A stretch of DNA of 64,000 nt from Echinococcus granulosus (GCF_000524195.1 NW_020170387.1:1316246-1380245); one strand, 5' to 3'; counted from the stretch's first letter, positions 34,079-47,556 are shown. Numbers and translations are program-made. Notes: generated from the letters alone by a model not told the origin.

Positions 34079-37000
34079 ATGCTTTCGTTGATTCTAATTC
34101 TTATCCAATGCATACTTCTTCCAGTTATTAAGAGTAAATCGTACATACTTCACTATGAATTTACCGATTTTATGGATATCCCCTGCGTAGTCGTTGAAGT
34201 CTCATGTAACTCATCCTTCTCCATAATCAAAAATGACGAAGTGGGTTTTCATATATCTATATGATCTTTAGAATGTCTCCTTTGCCTTTGATTATACGCA
34301 TAATGGAAGTGGTAGTTGTAGTCTTCGAAGCGGAAGTTTTGTAAATATGCGCCTTCAAAAGGGATATATAGTTCATTGGTTCTGGTTCTTTACACCGGAG
34401 CCTTTTATGGAAATGTTTGGACAAGGATTCAATACAGTTGGTGCAGAAGAATATCTTCTACACGGGACCTATGCCCTCACAAATCTGTCCGTCTTCAATG
34501 AGTTTACAAACGAAACATACTGTGCAAATGTAACTGCCTTGCCAGGTATGTTGTGCAATTACGGATTTTACGCGTTAAATATATTACAACGAAATCTTTG
34601 TCTAGAAACATCATCTGCCATAGTCATAAATTATTTCTTTTCAGCTAGGTCTGCTAGATCATACGTTTGAAATAAACCGATTCATCAAGGAATGTTCCAC
34701 TTACTAGTATACTTTCATGTGACTTTTTTTCAATTTTCAAGATTTTTGGAAACTTAGTTTTCAAAATGGATAAATTCAAATTCAGACATATTGGTCCGTC
34801 TAATCTTTTACTATAAAGAAATAAACTGGAGGTGGTATGAGAGCAGTAATATCGCCAAAGTGCGTACTTTCCCCAATTTGAAATTGTTACTTAATAATGC
34901 TACGTATTTGCTCGACCAAATTTCCCTTGATATTTCAATGGCATAGATTTTTAGTGAATTTATCCGGTCATTAGTTTTTAAATATGATCACTTTCATGCA
35001 TGTGATTGCACTCAGATGTAAAAGAATGTTATTTACTTGAACATTTTCCGATAGTTTTTTGAAGACAAATTAATAATGTCTACCTTTTACCTTAGATTTT
35101 TATTAAAAAGAGTTCTTCACTGAAATTTAAGGCATTATGGATGTCATAATATGAACTGTCCAACAATACACTTTCCATGCCAAGATATAAAAACTTTGTC
35201 TGTGTACCTAGTTTTGATACATCATAAGGTGTTACTCGCTGCTCCGCAATCGAAATGGTAGAAGTAAAACAGATTCTCAAATTTTCATTAGATGACGAAG
35301 GGATTACACATGATTCTTTTAGTTTTCCCGGCAACTTTCCTTTCAATCAAGTATAGGAGATTCTGACTGCCCACGACATTATGTTAAGGCTGGAATTCAG
35401 TATCAAGGGCCATATTGCGTAGTATTGGTTTGTCATTATCCTCATTACCTCGAATAAATGAATTGCGATTAGTAGAAATTTCAATGATCAGTTGGAAATT
35501 ATGCATCCACCATTTAAGATTTTAGGAGGTCCACAAATTCTTAATAAATTTACATATTAGTGAAGTATAATTTTCAACAAGGCACAATTTATAAGGTGTA
35601 ATCATAAATTACACTTGCATAATTACACTTATAATTGCATGTTATAAAGTACACTTCATAATAAATGTATCGAAGTTGGGTAATAGATGTCCTTATTTTT
35701 ACCAAAGATGAATATAAATTGTTCCATTGTTCATTAGAAGGAAGCATGGCAAAAAAGTGGGGCTTTTACACTCGTTGTGTCATAGTTCAAATTGAACTCA
35801 CCGTGCAAACTTAACTTGAAAAGTTGAAAAAACTCGTGTACTTTTTCTCAGAAAATCCGTAAATCAAAACGCAAAGTACAGATCGTTCCAATTTATTAGA
35901 ACGATGGCAGGGCAAAAGGAGGTCGCACACACACGCGCACACACACACATTTCTCCTGATCCCAAAGTTATTAACACACGCAAATGGAAGGTCATAAAGT
36001 TACGAGATCCCTCATATAACTCGATAGTTTGGCTCTCACAGTCCTGAAATTTAAGGGAGCTTTTGATAATGGTATGCAGGACATTACTTTTGCTCAGTAA
36101 AAAAAACACGTTTCTGCTTAAAATCGGCGAGGATTTTTCTCTAATGTATACTAGATTAAAGCGCCGAACTTAGTAAAACAGCAATGGCTCTTCACTTCGT
36201 TTAGCAGGTGTCCCTGGCTTCACGACCATGGTGTTAGAATGATGTTGGAATACTGCTTGATCATATGGGGATGCAAAAAGTCGTGGCATTGTAAATTCAT
36301 TGGGCATTTAAATACTAAATTGCTCTTGTCAATATTGTCCACTTTCTTGCTTTGCTAAATCTCCCAAAATTCTAGCTATTTTTTGACCAAGTAGAGTAAA
36401 AACTTAGTTTAGTATTAACTTCTTATGATTTTTTCCTCGGTATATCCTCCATAAAGCTGTGATTTTGAGAAGCAATTTTCGTTGTCAATATGTGTCCTCT
36501 TATTTCAAACTTATGAAGATCCAAAGTTCCCATTTACCACCATTGGCCATCTAGGTGCTTTGGAATAGACATAAAATTCTGCTGTCAACTTTTGGTAATG
36601 TTCAGGTACCTCTACCATTTCACCTACTTGAGGGTGACCGGTTGTCAGGATTTTATGACAGTGAAGTGTCAAAGTGTAATGTTGCTTATTTGAAGCTTTA
36701 TTTAGTCACCAAAAACTCATTCATCCCCGTTTTTAAGTAGTAGGAGCAAATGAGCTAAAATGTTGACAAAAATGTAGCAGATCATTTTAATTTTCATTGC
36801 AGAGCTGTTGTTGTAGACTACTGAAAAGCTATCCCACCCGACAGTTTAAAAAACTGACTAATATACATGGCTTCTAAATAAGCTGTTTTCATTAAAAACT
36901 TATATGTTGATCGATGTATATGTAAAAAGTTCCATACACAATCTTACCACTACCCATTAGCAAAGTTGGCTTATAAATTATTCGACGGTAGGGACAGATT

Positions 37001-40000
37001 TTAGTAATTTACGGTGAGGCCTTATTTGTAACGCACTGCATGGGGGAGAGCCACTTTAAAGGTTGAATGAGACTGATGAATCACAAGTGAAAACACCGTG
37101 TTAACTTAGGGTGTTTTATTTGATCACCAAGCAGCAGGCGAATCAACAAACGATCCTAAAGGAGGTTTGTAGACCGGAAATGCGGCGAGATCCCCAAAGC
37201 TTACAAATTTTGAAATACATCATTGTTGCAGCTTATTCGTTCTATTTAAAGCTGAAGCATAACACCTTTTGCCAACTTAACTTCACCATAAACGAAAATA
37301 TCAGGTCTACTCACTTCTATGAATTAATTTAAAAATCCCATTTTTAGGACTAGGTGATCTTAAGCCGAGACGCCTTTGAATACTGATGGCTGACAGATTT
37401 TATGATAAAAGTGTGCGCGAAATATTGAATTCACAAAAAAATGCGCTTAGAAACCGTCTCAAACCAGTGAAAACTCACTTTTCTGCTTCATGGTACTTTT
37501 ATGGTCGCTTAACATAATGATTGGTACAATATACGCAAGAGCATGCTACATACACATATTCTTCGGTGGAAGCCGAAGATTTAAGCGTCAGAGATCATTT
37601 AGTCCCAGAAACTTTGCACGTCGCCTATGCAGGATGTTAACGATAGAAGAAAGTGCCGCAATGCTTCAATAAAGGAACTCAAAATTAAAAGGCGGGATCC
37701 TAAGTACAAGGCGGGCTTCTTATCAATAAATCATAGCTCTTGCTAGAGCTCAATAACTCTGCCAAAATGGTTGGCGATAAGGAAATAAATTGCAAAATAG
37801 CTGAAACTTTAAATAATTTAACACGCGATTGCGCACAGAGTTACAACAAATATTCCTTGGCCCACATTAAAGTTCAGCACCTCATTTGCATCCCTACTCA
37901 ACAAAATTCGTAGATAGCAAATAAGTGAGTCACAGAACTCTTTAGCCTATGGCTTGAATGATTGACGACGTCAAATGGATTTCGCATTTGGTAGTTTGTT
38001 GGCTTTGAATAGAATTTTAGTTCCTGTCAACGTCACCGACCTCATATGAAGCAGTCAAATAACGCACCTTGAAAATGTGGGACAGCAGCTTAATTGTGCA
38101 TTTTACTTTTGACCAGTAAGGATAAATGTTGAATTTGCTGTTATTCATCTTAATGCTTATTTTCCCCAGTGCAGCCTGCTCGTAACTCCCATTCTTATCT
38201 GGTGGGCAGATGCCTGAGTGGGTCTTTCAAAGTGCCCCTCTGGTGTACAACTACGTCCGGTTGACCATTACGTTAGTTATGACCGTGCGTTGATGTTTCT
38301 CTCAAGATGTCCCCATCAGGTGTGCATGCGCTACATCATGGCTCACTCGAAAAACCCCGCGCGGAAGGAGAAACAACGGGAACTGGTGTCTTGACAATTT
38401 GCGTCCACCTCGTTACCCTCCTCAGGGTTGCTTTAAGCCGACTAGAAATGATATCAAGTTGTAATTTAGAAAAGGAATTAGTCTTACCAATACTATACAC
38501 TTATTCGTAAAGTGAAGGACTACTTTGACTTGGATACACCGAGTGGAAAGCCAGTGATGTCCATTTTAACACCAGGCAATTTTCCCTGTTGGACTAGGTA
38601 CTAAAATTCGTACGGCCAATAAAAGCTCATTTCGTAACTTAAAATGGAAAAGCTCAGGTGGATGCGTGTATTTACTACAAAAGCGAGGACAAATATAGTG
38701 CTTTGACTTTGTATTCTATTTGCTTGCATACATGGTCTGGGGTAGCCTCATTCATTGGCCCAGAAAGAGCTCACACTTTTGGTGCTCATAAAATGTCCAC
38801 CTTTCTCCAAAAACTGCTGATGGGGTTGACGAGCCTTCGGATGACATGTTGTCGCACTAATTGCCCGCCATGGTACTAAGAAGGGAAATAATTACCAAAA
38901 ATCGTTTGAGCATTTGCCCCGTATAGTCTTCCAAAAAAGGGCATTGTGGGAATTTTGACTTCAAAAACGCGGGCTTCTACTTTTTGCAGTTTGAAATCAT
39001 TTGTGGGGAATTCAACTATCGTTTTCGTCATGAAATGTCTAGTTTTACACCAAACTTATTGGCATAGTCGGTAGACGCTTTGATGAAGCATAATCTCACA
39101 ATTGCTGAAAGGTTGTGGTTTACTACACCTTGTCTGCTGGCCGCATCGTACTGAAATGCAAATTTTGTTTATCAGTGTTTACTACGCTCTATTTATAATT
39201 TCATCCAGATCGCCGCATCGCAAAACCACATGGCTTACCATTTTTTACTTCACACAATAACGCTTACACTTGTTATTAGCATTTGCGAGTACATACTTAA
39301 ATTTGGGTTTCAGACTACTTTGTCGGAATTTCGTTGGTTATGATTAAGTGGATTCAAAAGGCAAAAATATGGTTCAGCATGCAGACGTCAAAACGTTCAT
39401 TCGCATTAAGCAAATATTTCAAAAACATCGAAAAAGGGTGTGTCTTTGCTTAACCCAATTTTGGATTAATTGTTTCAAAGCTAAGGATTTGCATATACAT
39501 GCTTAATAGTTTTTTATTGTTTGATCATTACGATAATGCAGGAAATTCGTTTTTATAGTTATAAAATTACTTGTAGATGGGGAGTGTTGACCATGACGTG
39601 CTTTAAAAGTTCCTCAATTTACTCCGCATTCCACGGCAGTCATTTCCCTCTTTAATAAGCCATTTACTGTAGTAATACGGATTTGTTCACATTCTGTGAG
39701 AACTTTAGTCCGAAAGAAGCTCACGTTAAGCTTCAGATCACTTCAGATTCGGATCACAAATGATGTATGGTAAAATTTTTTGCCAATTATTTACACCACC
39801 TAGGCCTAACAAATATTCTGAGTCCCTCAATTGTTTCGGCAGGAACGCCACAAAGCCTAAGTTGTCCTAGGCATAACTAGTCGTGTATTATTGTGTCGTT
39901 ATTAGCTACTTTCCTAGCTCACTAAGCGGCAGAGAAGATTAGGCAAAAATGTATCTTTCAGTCACGTGATTACTCGTAATTTCTGAAGAATTTTAATGTT

Positions 40001-43000
40001 TGTTACCTTTTCAAGGAATCCAGTCATGACCGACTCAATTGCCAGGAATAGTGGAAGCATTTACCGTCATTTCTTATGCGAATGACCAGACTGTCTAGAC
40101 ATCAAATCCTAGTATAAAATTAGAAAGATAGCCTTTCTTTTATTTAATTAGTTTTCAGTTTTTGTTACTTTCTGATAATTGACCATAGTCATTTTCTACT
40201 TCTTTGTGATTGTCAACGAAAGCATAGAAGCAACCCTGATCTGTCGGATCCTTTTTAAGTTGGTCTTATTATTAAACGGCGCAAATTTCTTTGAAACCAT
40301 GTGAATTTGGCGTTTTCACTCAAACCTGGTAAATGATATTTCCCGTGCCTGCGGATAGCCAAAAGACCATCATTTGTATAGTTTGCTCGACGTATTGGCT
40401 TTCCTTCAGTCTCAGTATTTCAATGCTTGAAGCTATTTCCGCATAGATGTACAATTGACAGCGCGCCCATCACTGCATACTACCTTTACCTGGTTTAATC
40501 TAGCCAAAATTTCTACGTATACACAGACGCTGGGAAAATGTGGTCCAAAAATTTTGGTTCAAGTGTGAAATTTTCCATGGTGGAACTTATCTTCCCCCTT
40601 GATCAAAACATTTCTTATACTTATTAACATTTGAACTTGTAAATGTAAATTTTGACAATCTGGGTTTCTTCAGATATAGCTTAGTTTATTTTCCAAATCA
40701 CTCTTGAATACAGACATAAAGTTTCCTTTCGTTTGTGTCTAAAAATGGCTCTTTTAGGGGGGTGGTAACCAACCCTGCCTTTCCATTTTGCAATGTTGTA
40801 CTTATGGGAGCCATGTCTGATACGCCCTATGGTTATGGCAGCAATAAAATTAAGCAATGTTGATTAGACAATTCAATTTGGAATTATTTTTAAGGTTGAT
40901 GAGGAAAACCTTTTGAGTCTACCTTAAGGACTCTTCTGTCAATCAAAGCACTTAAAACAACAGATAAGTGAGTTAATCCGCTGGAAGGCAAATATTCATA
41001 TGTCTGGCGCATAGCAACTTAGTAGTTATTTATCGCAGATAATAACTTGCGAATTCTGCTTGACATTAAGAAATTTTGACCGAAGCAACCTCTAAGCCTC
41101 GGTTGCAAACCGCGGACATAGTCACTGCTCATCATTGAAGGATTTATTTTTTTGTAAACCCGGAGCCACATGGATCCTTTGGAGTATTATGTATATTGTG
41201 CATGTTGGTTTCAGGCCAAGTGAAGGAGCCCCATCAAGATACCCTCATACGCGCGGGTAACCACTACAGCTGCATGTCAGGCTGGAATGTCACACTCTAT
41301 GGGGAGAAATACAATGCAACCTTGCGTTTAGGTAGCGTGAAGTTTCAAGCCTTTCCGGATATAGGCGCAGCTAATTTTAGTGGCTATGGTGAGTGGATAT
41401 TTTGGCTATTGTGATTATCAAACCCAGATGTGCTCTGCTCTCTCAATTATTTTTTACCACCTCAAAGGCAAAACGCTACTCAGATACCGTTGATGTCTCC
41501 AATCTTTTATTCTTTTGGAGTATTGCTGTACAGCTTATCGACAATCGGTAATGAAACCAACCAAGTGGCTAATTAATTACGGAAAAGCCTCAGTCTAATA
41601 GAGTAGGGACGAACGGTAAGCAAAGGAAGACGTGAATTTTTTGTGAGACTGCTAAGCAGCTTGATGGAGCTGTCACTGGTAACACTACGCCAAATGACTT
41701 GTCCAAAACTCCCGCCCTCTAAAAATCACTGCTGAATAAATAAACAAACAGCTCCTTCTCACGCACTGGCCAAGGTAATGTGAGCACGGCATGTAAATTT
41801 TTGTGGCAGTGAAATTCTGTTACTGGAAATATTTAGCAGGACAAATGTGGATACTGTGGCCATTCATCCCTTCGCATGGTTGATGGTTGAGTGGCTTACA
41901 TTGTTGAAGAACATAAGTTAAATGCCAGTGCACCAAAAGTGCTCGCAAAATTTTAAGACAGGTGACTTGCGGTGAGAGGTCTTGCAAAACAGATCATCTA
42001 ACAATTGGCTGAGAGAAGGGAAAAGAGACGAGGGATGTGCTCCTCCACTTATGTTACCTTCAAGGAATTAATTTTATGTTTGATGGACAGAAATTAAGCA
42101 GAATTAAGTGCAACAACGTGTTGGAGGTGTTTTAATGGTATCTACCTGAGTCACTGACAAGGGTACAAATGCAATATCTGCGGGAGATGATGGTTTTTAG
42201 GTGGCAAAATTCAATTTCTCAGTGATGAGGGGTGTTGATCATTCGTATTTTTCAGAGATAAGACCAAGGTTGATGAATGAAGACTAATATTTTGCCATGT
42301 TCTCTTTAAAGATGTGTGAGCAAGGGACATCTCTAAACAAAGATATTTTCTATTTCTCCTTAAAAAAGAACAAAATTATGCAGAAAATGTTAAAGATTTT
42401 TAGTGCAATAATACACTAAGAATTCAAAAAGTTCAACGGATAACACCAAGACTAAGTTAGTTTTTCAAAGCCTGTTTTATCCGGATCTGTGCCAGTAAAG
42501 GAGGATTGATGGGAAACACATGGAAAGCTCTTTCAACAGCTAATCCATTTTGTGAAGTGTAACCGAAAAAGTTTTTGTTAAATTTTATACGTCCACTATC
42601 TCAAATGAAAACAGTCTGCATTACTGTGTAGGTGATGCTAATACATAAAAGTACTTTTTGTCTCACCCTCAACTTTTACACCTGTCGGAAGAAGTGCGAC
42701 AGGGCGGTGTCAATGGCCCACCTTCTGGAAGAAGACACTGCATTAGCTTAGTTTATGTTGTTGTAGTATAAAAAGTGTGAAGGGTGTTTATATTTGCCAA
42801 AAAAATGGTCTACAGGAAGAGTATTACTTGAATATACACAATACGCTTGTTACAGCATCCCAGAGGTTTTACTTCTTCATCCTAGATCGAACTCCTTACA
42901 AATGAATAATGTAAGTGTAAGAAACTTATGGATTTCGGTAGTTCATCTAAATCTGTGTCCATTAAATGCGTATTCAATTAGATGTAGGTGCTCATAAAAT

Positions 43001-43403
43001 GGCCAGAGTGCTCAATCATTTCGGTATTGCCCAAAACATCCACTTATACTGACGAACCTATTTCGTTTAGGGCATTTCGTACCTTACCAAGGTTAGCAAA
43101 GCCTTACTATTGTACTATATTTCAGGCAAAGTGGATAAAGCTCTAAAAAGGTACATTTTTTGCTTTTTACTTATCATATTGTAGAAAGAAAATATCACAG
43201 GCGGGTGTATTCCATGCTCAGATGGTAAATTACATCCTGTGTCTCTTCCTCCTTTTGTAGCTGTAACATGCTACGCCGACCACGATCACAACCCGTTCGG
43301 TTTCCAAGGCGTGCTTGTTTTTGTCTGCGTGGGAGTGGTCCTCGTGATTTTGGTCTACATCTGTATCCGGATTAGCACGCTTCCCTCCCCGCTCTTCCAG
43401 TAG
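34079..43403 (+). CDS. LAMP-like glycosylated type I membrane protein
   Basis: Four exons, 34079-34240, 34272-34545, 41215-41388 and 43261-43403, total 250 aa. Introns are 31 nt, 6.7 kb and 1.9 kb with phases 0, 1 and 1; all joins keep frame. Residues 1-21 (MLSLILILIQCILLPVIKSK) are a signal peptide. The luminal part has nine N-glycosylation sequons (N44, 55, 65, 125, 134, 140, 170, 179, 199) and six cysteines (36, 43, 70, 138, 165, 207). Residues 219-239 form one membrane span, with a short tail ISTLPSPLFQ. The patterns IPCVVVEVSC, VSFAFDYT, GNHYSCMSGW, LGSVKFQAFPD and TCYADHD followed by a hydrophobic span match the luminal fold of LAMP/CD68 proteins, which coat lysosomal membranes. The tail lacks the usual GYxxPhi lysosome-sorting signal, so it may stay at the cell surface. 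An alternative upstream Met is at 34034. Family assignment is by pattern only. Confidence 0.62.
35925..35949. repeat. CA/CG microsatellite
   Basis: Interrupted CA repeat with a central CGCG on the plus strand, in the large intron of the LAMP-like gene. Confidence 0.85.
37386..37745 (+). pseudogene. Decayed coding-like stretch (possible pseudogene)
   Basis: Begins MADRFYDKSVREILNSQKNA, continues LRNRLKPVKTHFSASWYF to tandem stops after 43 codons. It is followed by protein-like segments in other frames: GSRRFKRQRSFSPRNFARRL, then RKCRNASIKELKIKRRDP and KYKAGFLS. The pattern suggests a basic protein-coding sequence broken by frameshifts, lying inside an intron. It could also be chance; parent gene not recognised. 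Confidence 0.3.
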
Positions 43404-43791
43404 ATAAATTTTATCCCGCCCTTTAAAGTTGCTTGGCAAAAATATAAAAACTACCTTTTAGCATGTTTCTACCTACTTGCATTTATTGCATTGTCAAAAT
43501 CCAAATTAAACAAGCCTATTTTAGACCGAGAGTTGTATCGGTGAAGTTTGGGCAATAAATGCAGTAGACTGGGAGACGCGAGGAGAGCCAATCGCGTGTC
43601 AGCCTGCGTCCACGCCTGGGTCACATGCTCAGGTGGGGGATCGTGAGGCCGCGAGGGCGCACGATTCGGTGTGGATGCAGGGGAATGGAGAGCATCATAA
43701 TGCATGCCAGAAACGAATTACAAACCCACGAGCTACATCCCAGTGCATCAGGTCTCCTTCTGAGGTTTGAATAAATGCGAACAATACTTAC

Positions 43792-43920
43792 CTCCTGCAA
43801 CCGTGTGTATTCACTAAGTAAGGAAAAATTTTTCGTCCTTTCCTGGTTAAGAGCAACTAGGAATAAAACTAGTGCCCTTATTGATGATCCGCAATGCAAA
43901 CACTCGGAGTCGTTACTCAT
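43792..43920 (-). CDS. Candidate exon, unknown gene
   Basis: Minus-strand frame starting at a Met (MSNDSECLHCGSSIRALVLF) and running 43 codons to a strong donor, GGAG|gtaagtatt, at 43791. It continues LVALNQERTKNFSLLSEYTR. The frame stays open upstream of the Met to about 43962, so an upstream acceptor is possible. A GC-rich minus-strand frame at 43469-43705 (SPASTPNRAPSRPHDPPPEH) might be the next exon, but the acceptor is unclear. Family not recognised. It lies tail-to-tail with the LAMP-like gene. Confidence 0.38.
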
Positions 43921-44977
43921 TTCGTGCAAGTAGCGCAGTGCATGGGATCTTAGCCAACTCAAATGTTGGTACCCTTAAGATAGGATCGGGTTATCACTTT
44001 CCCAACAGGGTAGTGTCATTAACTTTCTATTTATTTGGATAGAAAGCAACCCTAATGCAGATTCTTCCACTGTGCAATTTTTGAGAATTTGGTCATCTCT
44101 AAAAGAGTTTCGCGACTTAGTCCTCATGCAATTTCTAGAAAGTGCTCAATTGTGTACAAGTATAATATTACTGTAATATTTTTTCGGTCTTACGCCCACA
44201 TTCTTCTCATTTATTTGTATTATATTGCAGATAAGATCTTAAAACTGGCCACAAAATCTCTACCACAGCAACAGATTTTTCGAAGAAACGAAAAGCTGTG
44301 CACTATATCTCATCAATTCATCAAATATTTATAGTGGAAGTCATAAACTAGAAAGTTTGCATTTGTAGGAGAACAGAATGCACATTAAACTGGTTTTTAG
44401 GTTATAAAAACCACTTAATCTTACCAATGCAACAGTCTTCGTTTTCCAAAGGAAAATGTGACATTTGGAGTAACTGGGAGGGGATACTTTCCTGAAAATA
44501 ACGATTGCCACCTAGACTTGCTGAAAAAGGTGTTCCGCTCAGTGGACTGTTTTCACGAAAGGCTAGCTTTGAAATGTAATTGAGAAAAGGGCTTATTGAG
44601 AAATAGGGAGTGCCTTGCAACACTTTGGAATTTTAGTAAAACCTCCCAATCAGTAACTTGGCTAAGTTGATACTTTCTAATTTCTTTGATAGTAGGGTTG
44701 ATTGAAGTATTTAAGGTGTGAAGTCTAATAAGTTTGTTACAACTTCGTAGAGACTTGTTTTTTGAATTCAATATCACCCGTGGACACCGTTAAAAGTCTA
44801 CAAAAGGGTTCCTTTTTAGTAGATAAACAAATTCCAATCATGATAAATTAGTTAGAAGTTCTACGATTTGTTTCTCGCAATTTGAATATATAACTAAATT
44901 TTAAAAATTTTTGACACCGATCTTCAGATTATGATCCACCTTTCTTCTGTGGTTTACAAACATTCACAACATTCCAG

Positions 44978-45096
44978 CTTTTCCTGGCACCTCGACAAGG
45001 TATACCAATTTGGAGGAATGGGTCATTCCTAGCGTAGGGGAGCAGAAGCGCTGGGAGCCTATAGGCGTGACCGGGGAGGCATGCCGCCAAGCAGAA
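44978..45096 (+). CDS. Candidate internal exon, unknown gene
   Basis: Acceptor acaacattccag and donor GAA|gtacaa bound 119 nt (entry phase 1, exit phase 0). It reads FPGTSTRYTNLEEWVIPSVG and EQKRWEPIGVTGEACRQAE. The stretch is GC-richer than its surroundings. Two minus-strand frames also cross it, so the strand is not certain. Confidence 0.28.
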
Positions 45097-45898
45097 GTAC
45101 AACCCGCGAGGACTAAATAGTCCAAAAATTCCACGAATACTTTCAAGCAGCACCACCGGTAATATGGCGTAATTTTTTAGGCCTTGCCTCTGTTGCTAAT
45201 GCCACGCCTTTGGTGGCGAACTAGACATGTATCTCCAACAGCTGCCTGCAGCATTAAATATTCATTTGTCCTAAATAAAGAGGAAAGCAAGCCACCAAAA
45301 GAACCATTTCAATTACTTGCTGCATAACTGCTAAACTTTTAATGCATTACCTCGTCATCCATCCCCGAACAACTCCAAAAGTCTCCCAGAACCGAGTTAA
45401 ATAACTTTAGGAAAAAACAATTTGCAGTATGCCTTCTTTGATAAACGACAACCGTGTTAAGCATTGCAAAAAATGCGCAACAAGGCCATCAGAATTATTT
45501 GTTGAAGTCTGATTTACACAGTCACCCAGTGGAAACGCTGCTTAAGCATAGTCAATGAATAGTACCAACCACCAATAAACAATAAAGCAAACACGTCTAA
45601 GCAATAAGTAAAATTGTCTGAAATTTCGTGTACCTTTTTTAAAACGAGATGTTAAGGAATTGCCTTTTAAATATGAATATGCAAGATAAGAAATACCTCA
45701 AATGACGACAAAATTTAAATATAGCAGTTTCGGATCCTACTATTCAGTTGAACTTCTTGTTCCGTGTACTGCTCATTCAACACTAACTTTAAGGTCTAGT
45801 CCAGTCATTTTTCGGATTAAAAATGGATGAAGTAAAGTGTTTTTTGGAAACATGGGAATGAGGCTTTTGTGCACGCCAATCCGCGTGACGCTTATTAG

Positions 45899-46008
45899 CA
45901 GCACCCCCCGTACTGCCGGGTCGCAGCCAGGAGAGAATTTAATCGCCGAGACGCCTGACTTTGAGGTGAATCTGGCACGTTTTAATGGCATGCAATATTG
46001 TCCCGGAG
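45899..46008 (+). CDS. Candidate internal exon, unknown gene
   Basis: Acceptor gcttattag and donor GGAG|gtaagc bound 110 nt in an open frame (entry phase 2, exit phase 1). It reads STPRTAGSQPGENLIAETPD and FEVNLARFNGMQYCPG. A longer minus-strand frame (45773-46093) is a rival. Phases do not join directly to 44978-45096. Confidence 0.32.
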
Positions 46009-46349
46009 GTAAGCCAGGTTGCAAAAGCAGGGTTAACATTATTCCAACTGCGCGATTGGTAAATATTTTTAAATTAAAATTTGTTAGCCCCACATTTTAC
46101 ATTCACGTTATTGTTATACTTGAATTCACACCTTAAATGGATTTTGCTTCATTCACTTAATATACATCTTTTGTTTTGCAAGAGGACTGTAACCAACCCA
46201 CTTGCCAATTTTCTACTTGATGAAAGTGGCAGTAAAACATGATGAGTTTATAGAACCAATGGATTTGACACGAAGGATTAGTGTAATGCGCCGGTTCTTA
46301 AATTCCCAGTTTTGGAAAAGGGTTACGTAGGGTCTCCACCGCAGTACCT

Positions 46350-46440
46350 TCGTCGGGTAGGCTGGCCTATAAGCCATGCCAGTAGCCCCAGCCATACCCT
46401 ATGTCGAATACATGTATTCCGCTCAAGTTTGTGTGCTTTT
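46350..46440 (+). repeat. Dispersed hairpin repeat, copy 3
   Basis: Contains TTCGTCGGGTAGGCTGGCCT, then AAGCCATGCCAGTAGCCCCA and a diverged downstream module CGAATACATGTATTCCGCTC. The arms GGCTGGC and GCCAGTAGCC can form an imperfect hairpin. Confidence 0.6.
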
Positions 46441-47251
46441 CCGTCCTTAGGGGAATCTTATGGTACTACGGAGGTAATTTGATCTGATTTGAACTTTAAA
46501 TCCTCACTTTAAACCCTTATTTCTTTGAATCTCAAAATTTGCTCAAAAACCATATTTTACAGCTCTGCTCTCTGTACGCTAACTGAAAAGACTCCCATTT
46601 ATCATAAAGTGCGATTTAATTTAAATAGGATCTTGTATCTTTCCCCATAGCTAAGCTAAAAATTCCAAAAAAATAATGGCGTTTATAGAGTTGTTCGATT
46701 TTTAGGGAAAGATTTTATGTAAGCACAAGGGAAGGAAAACAATCTCCTCATACATTTTGCTGCAGCTCTGACGTGCAATCCCCCTTTTAAAAAACCTTTG
46801 CCTCACTCAACCTTTATCCAGTCATTTTAATCCGGAAGCTACCCTCTTGCTTAAATACAAGTGTATTTGTGAATCCTGAAAAATGGTTCGACTAGTTAAT
46901 GAAAACAAATTTATGTCAAGTTGATGCAATTTGCTTCGTGCGCATACATCCATTTTGGTGGGCTTACGAGATGACTTTCCCCACGGTATTAGTACATCAG
47001 CGTTTAAAGTACTTCTTATGTTCACTGCTGAATTTATTAGATCTGAAAAACCGTCAGTAATTTTTATGACGAAAACGAAATTCCAGCTCAACATTCGCGC
47101 TTTAATCCTCAATTTCTTTACTTTTTTTAAATCAAAGCTAACATCCTGATTCAGAGGTGCGCAGTAAAATTCTACACTCATAAAATTTGATCACTGTGTC
47201 ATTTAACATCCAGAGTTTGGACTTGAAATAAATAGTCACCGTACGCACGCG

Positions 47252-47556
47252 ATGGAGTTTGACGTTAGTGACGATTTGAGAACGACATGGTTGAAAGTGG
47301 AGTAAGACTTAGTGCATTGAGACAATCGGACGAATCTGCTCTAGCAATTAATTTGGCCGATGTACTGGACTAGTTCAAAGCTGATTCCATTCCACTGCTC
47401 TTGCATTACGAGTCGTGTAACAAATTAACACAGGATGCAACCGTCGAAAAAGGCAAGCAGATGGTGAGCAGCACGTTGCCCGTGAATTGGCCGCATGAGC
47501 CTGAGGGAATTGGAAAGATGACGATTGCTTCATTCACATTAATTTGCTTCATGTAA
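47252..47556 (+). pseudogene. Probable pseudogene of an unidentified protein
   Basis: Starts MEFDVSDDLRTTWLKV, then a one-base shift into GVRLSALRQSDESALAINLA and DVLD. An in-frame TAG follows, then FKADSIPLLLHYESCNKLTQ, DATVEKGKQMVSSTLPVNWP and HEPEGIGKMTIASFTLICFM before TAA at 47554-47556. An AATAAA lies at 47558-47563. The near-continuous, clearly protein-like translation, broken by one frameshift and one nonsense codon and without introns, suggests a recently dead processed copy. I see no poly(A) tail or target-site duplication. The parent family is not recognised. Sequence errors in a live single-exon gene are an alternative. Confidence 0.55.

Larger units (their letters stand above)
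34546..41214 (+). other. 6.7 kb intron of the LAMP-like gene
   Basis: A long AT-rich intron with donor CCAG|gtatgt and acceptor ggtttcag. It contains a CA/CG microsatellite, a decayed coding-like stretch at 37.4-37.7 kb and a slightly GC-richer patch at 38.17-38.45 kb. I see no other supported gene inside it. Confidence 0.55.

Noticed and set aside
46822..47181. 119-codon minus-strand frame
   Set aside because: Rival frame on the plus strand, no recognisable motif, no splice context; not called.
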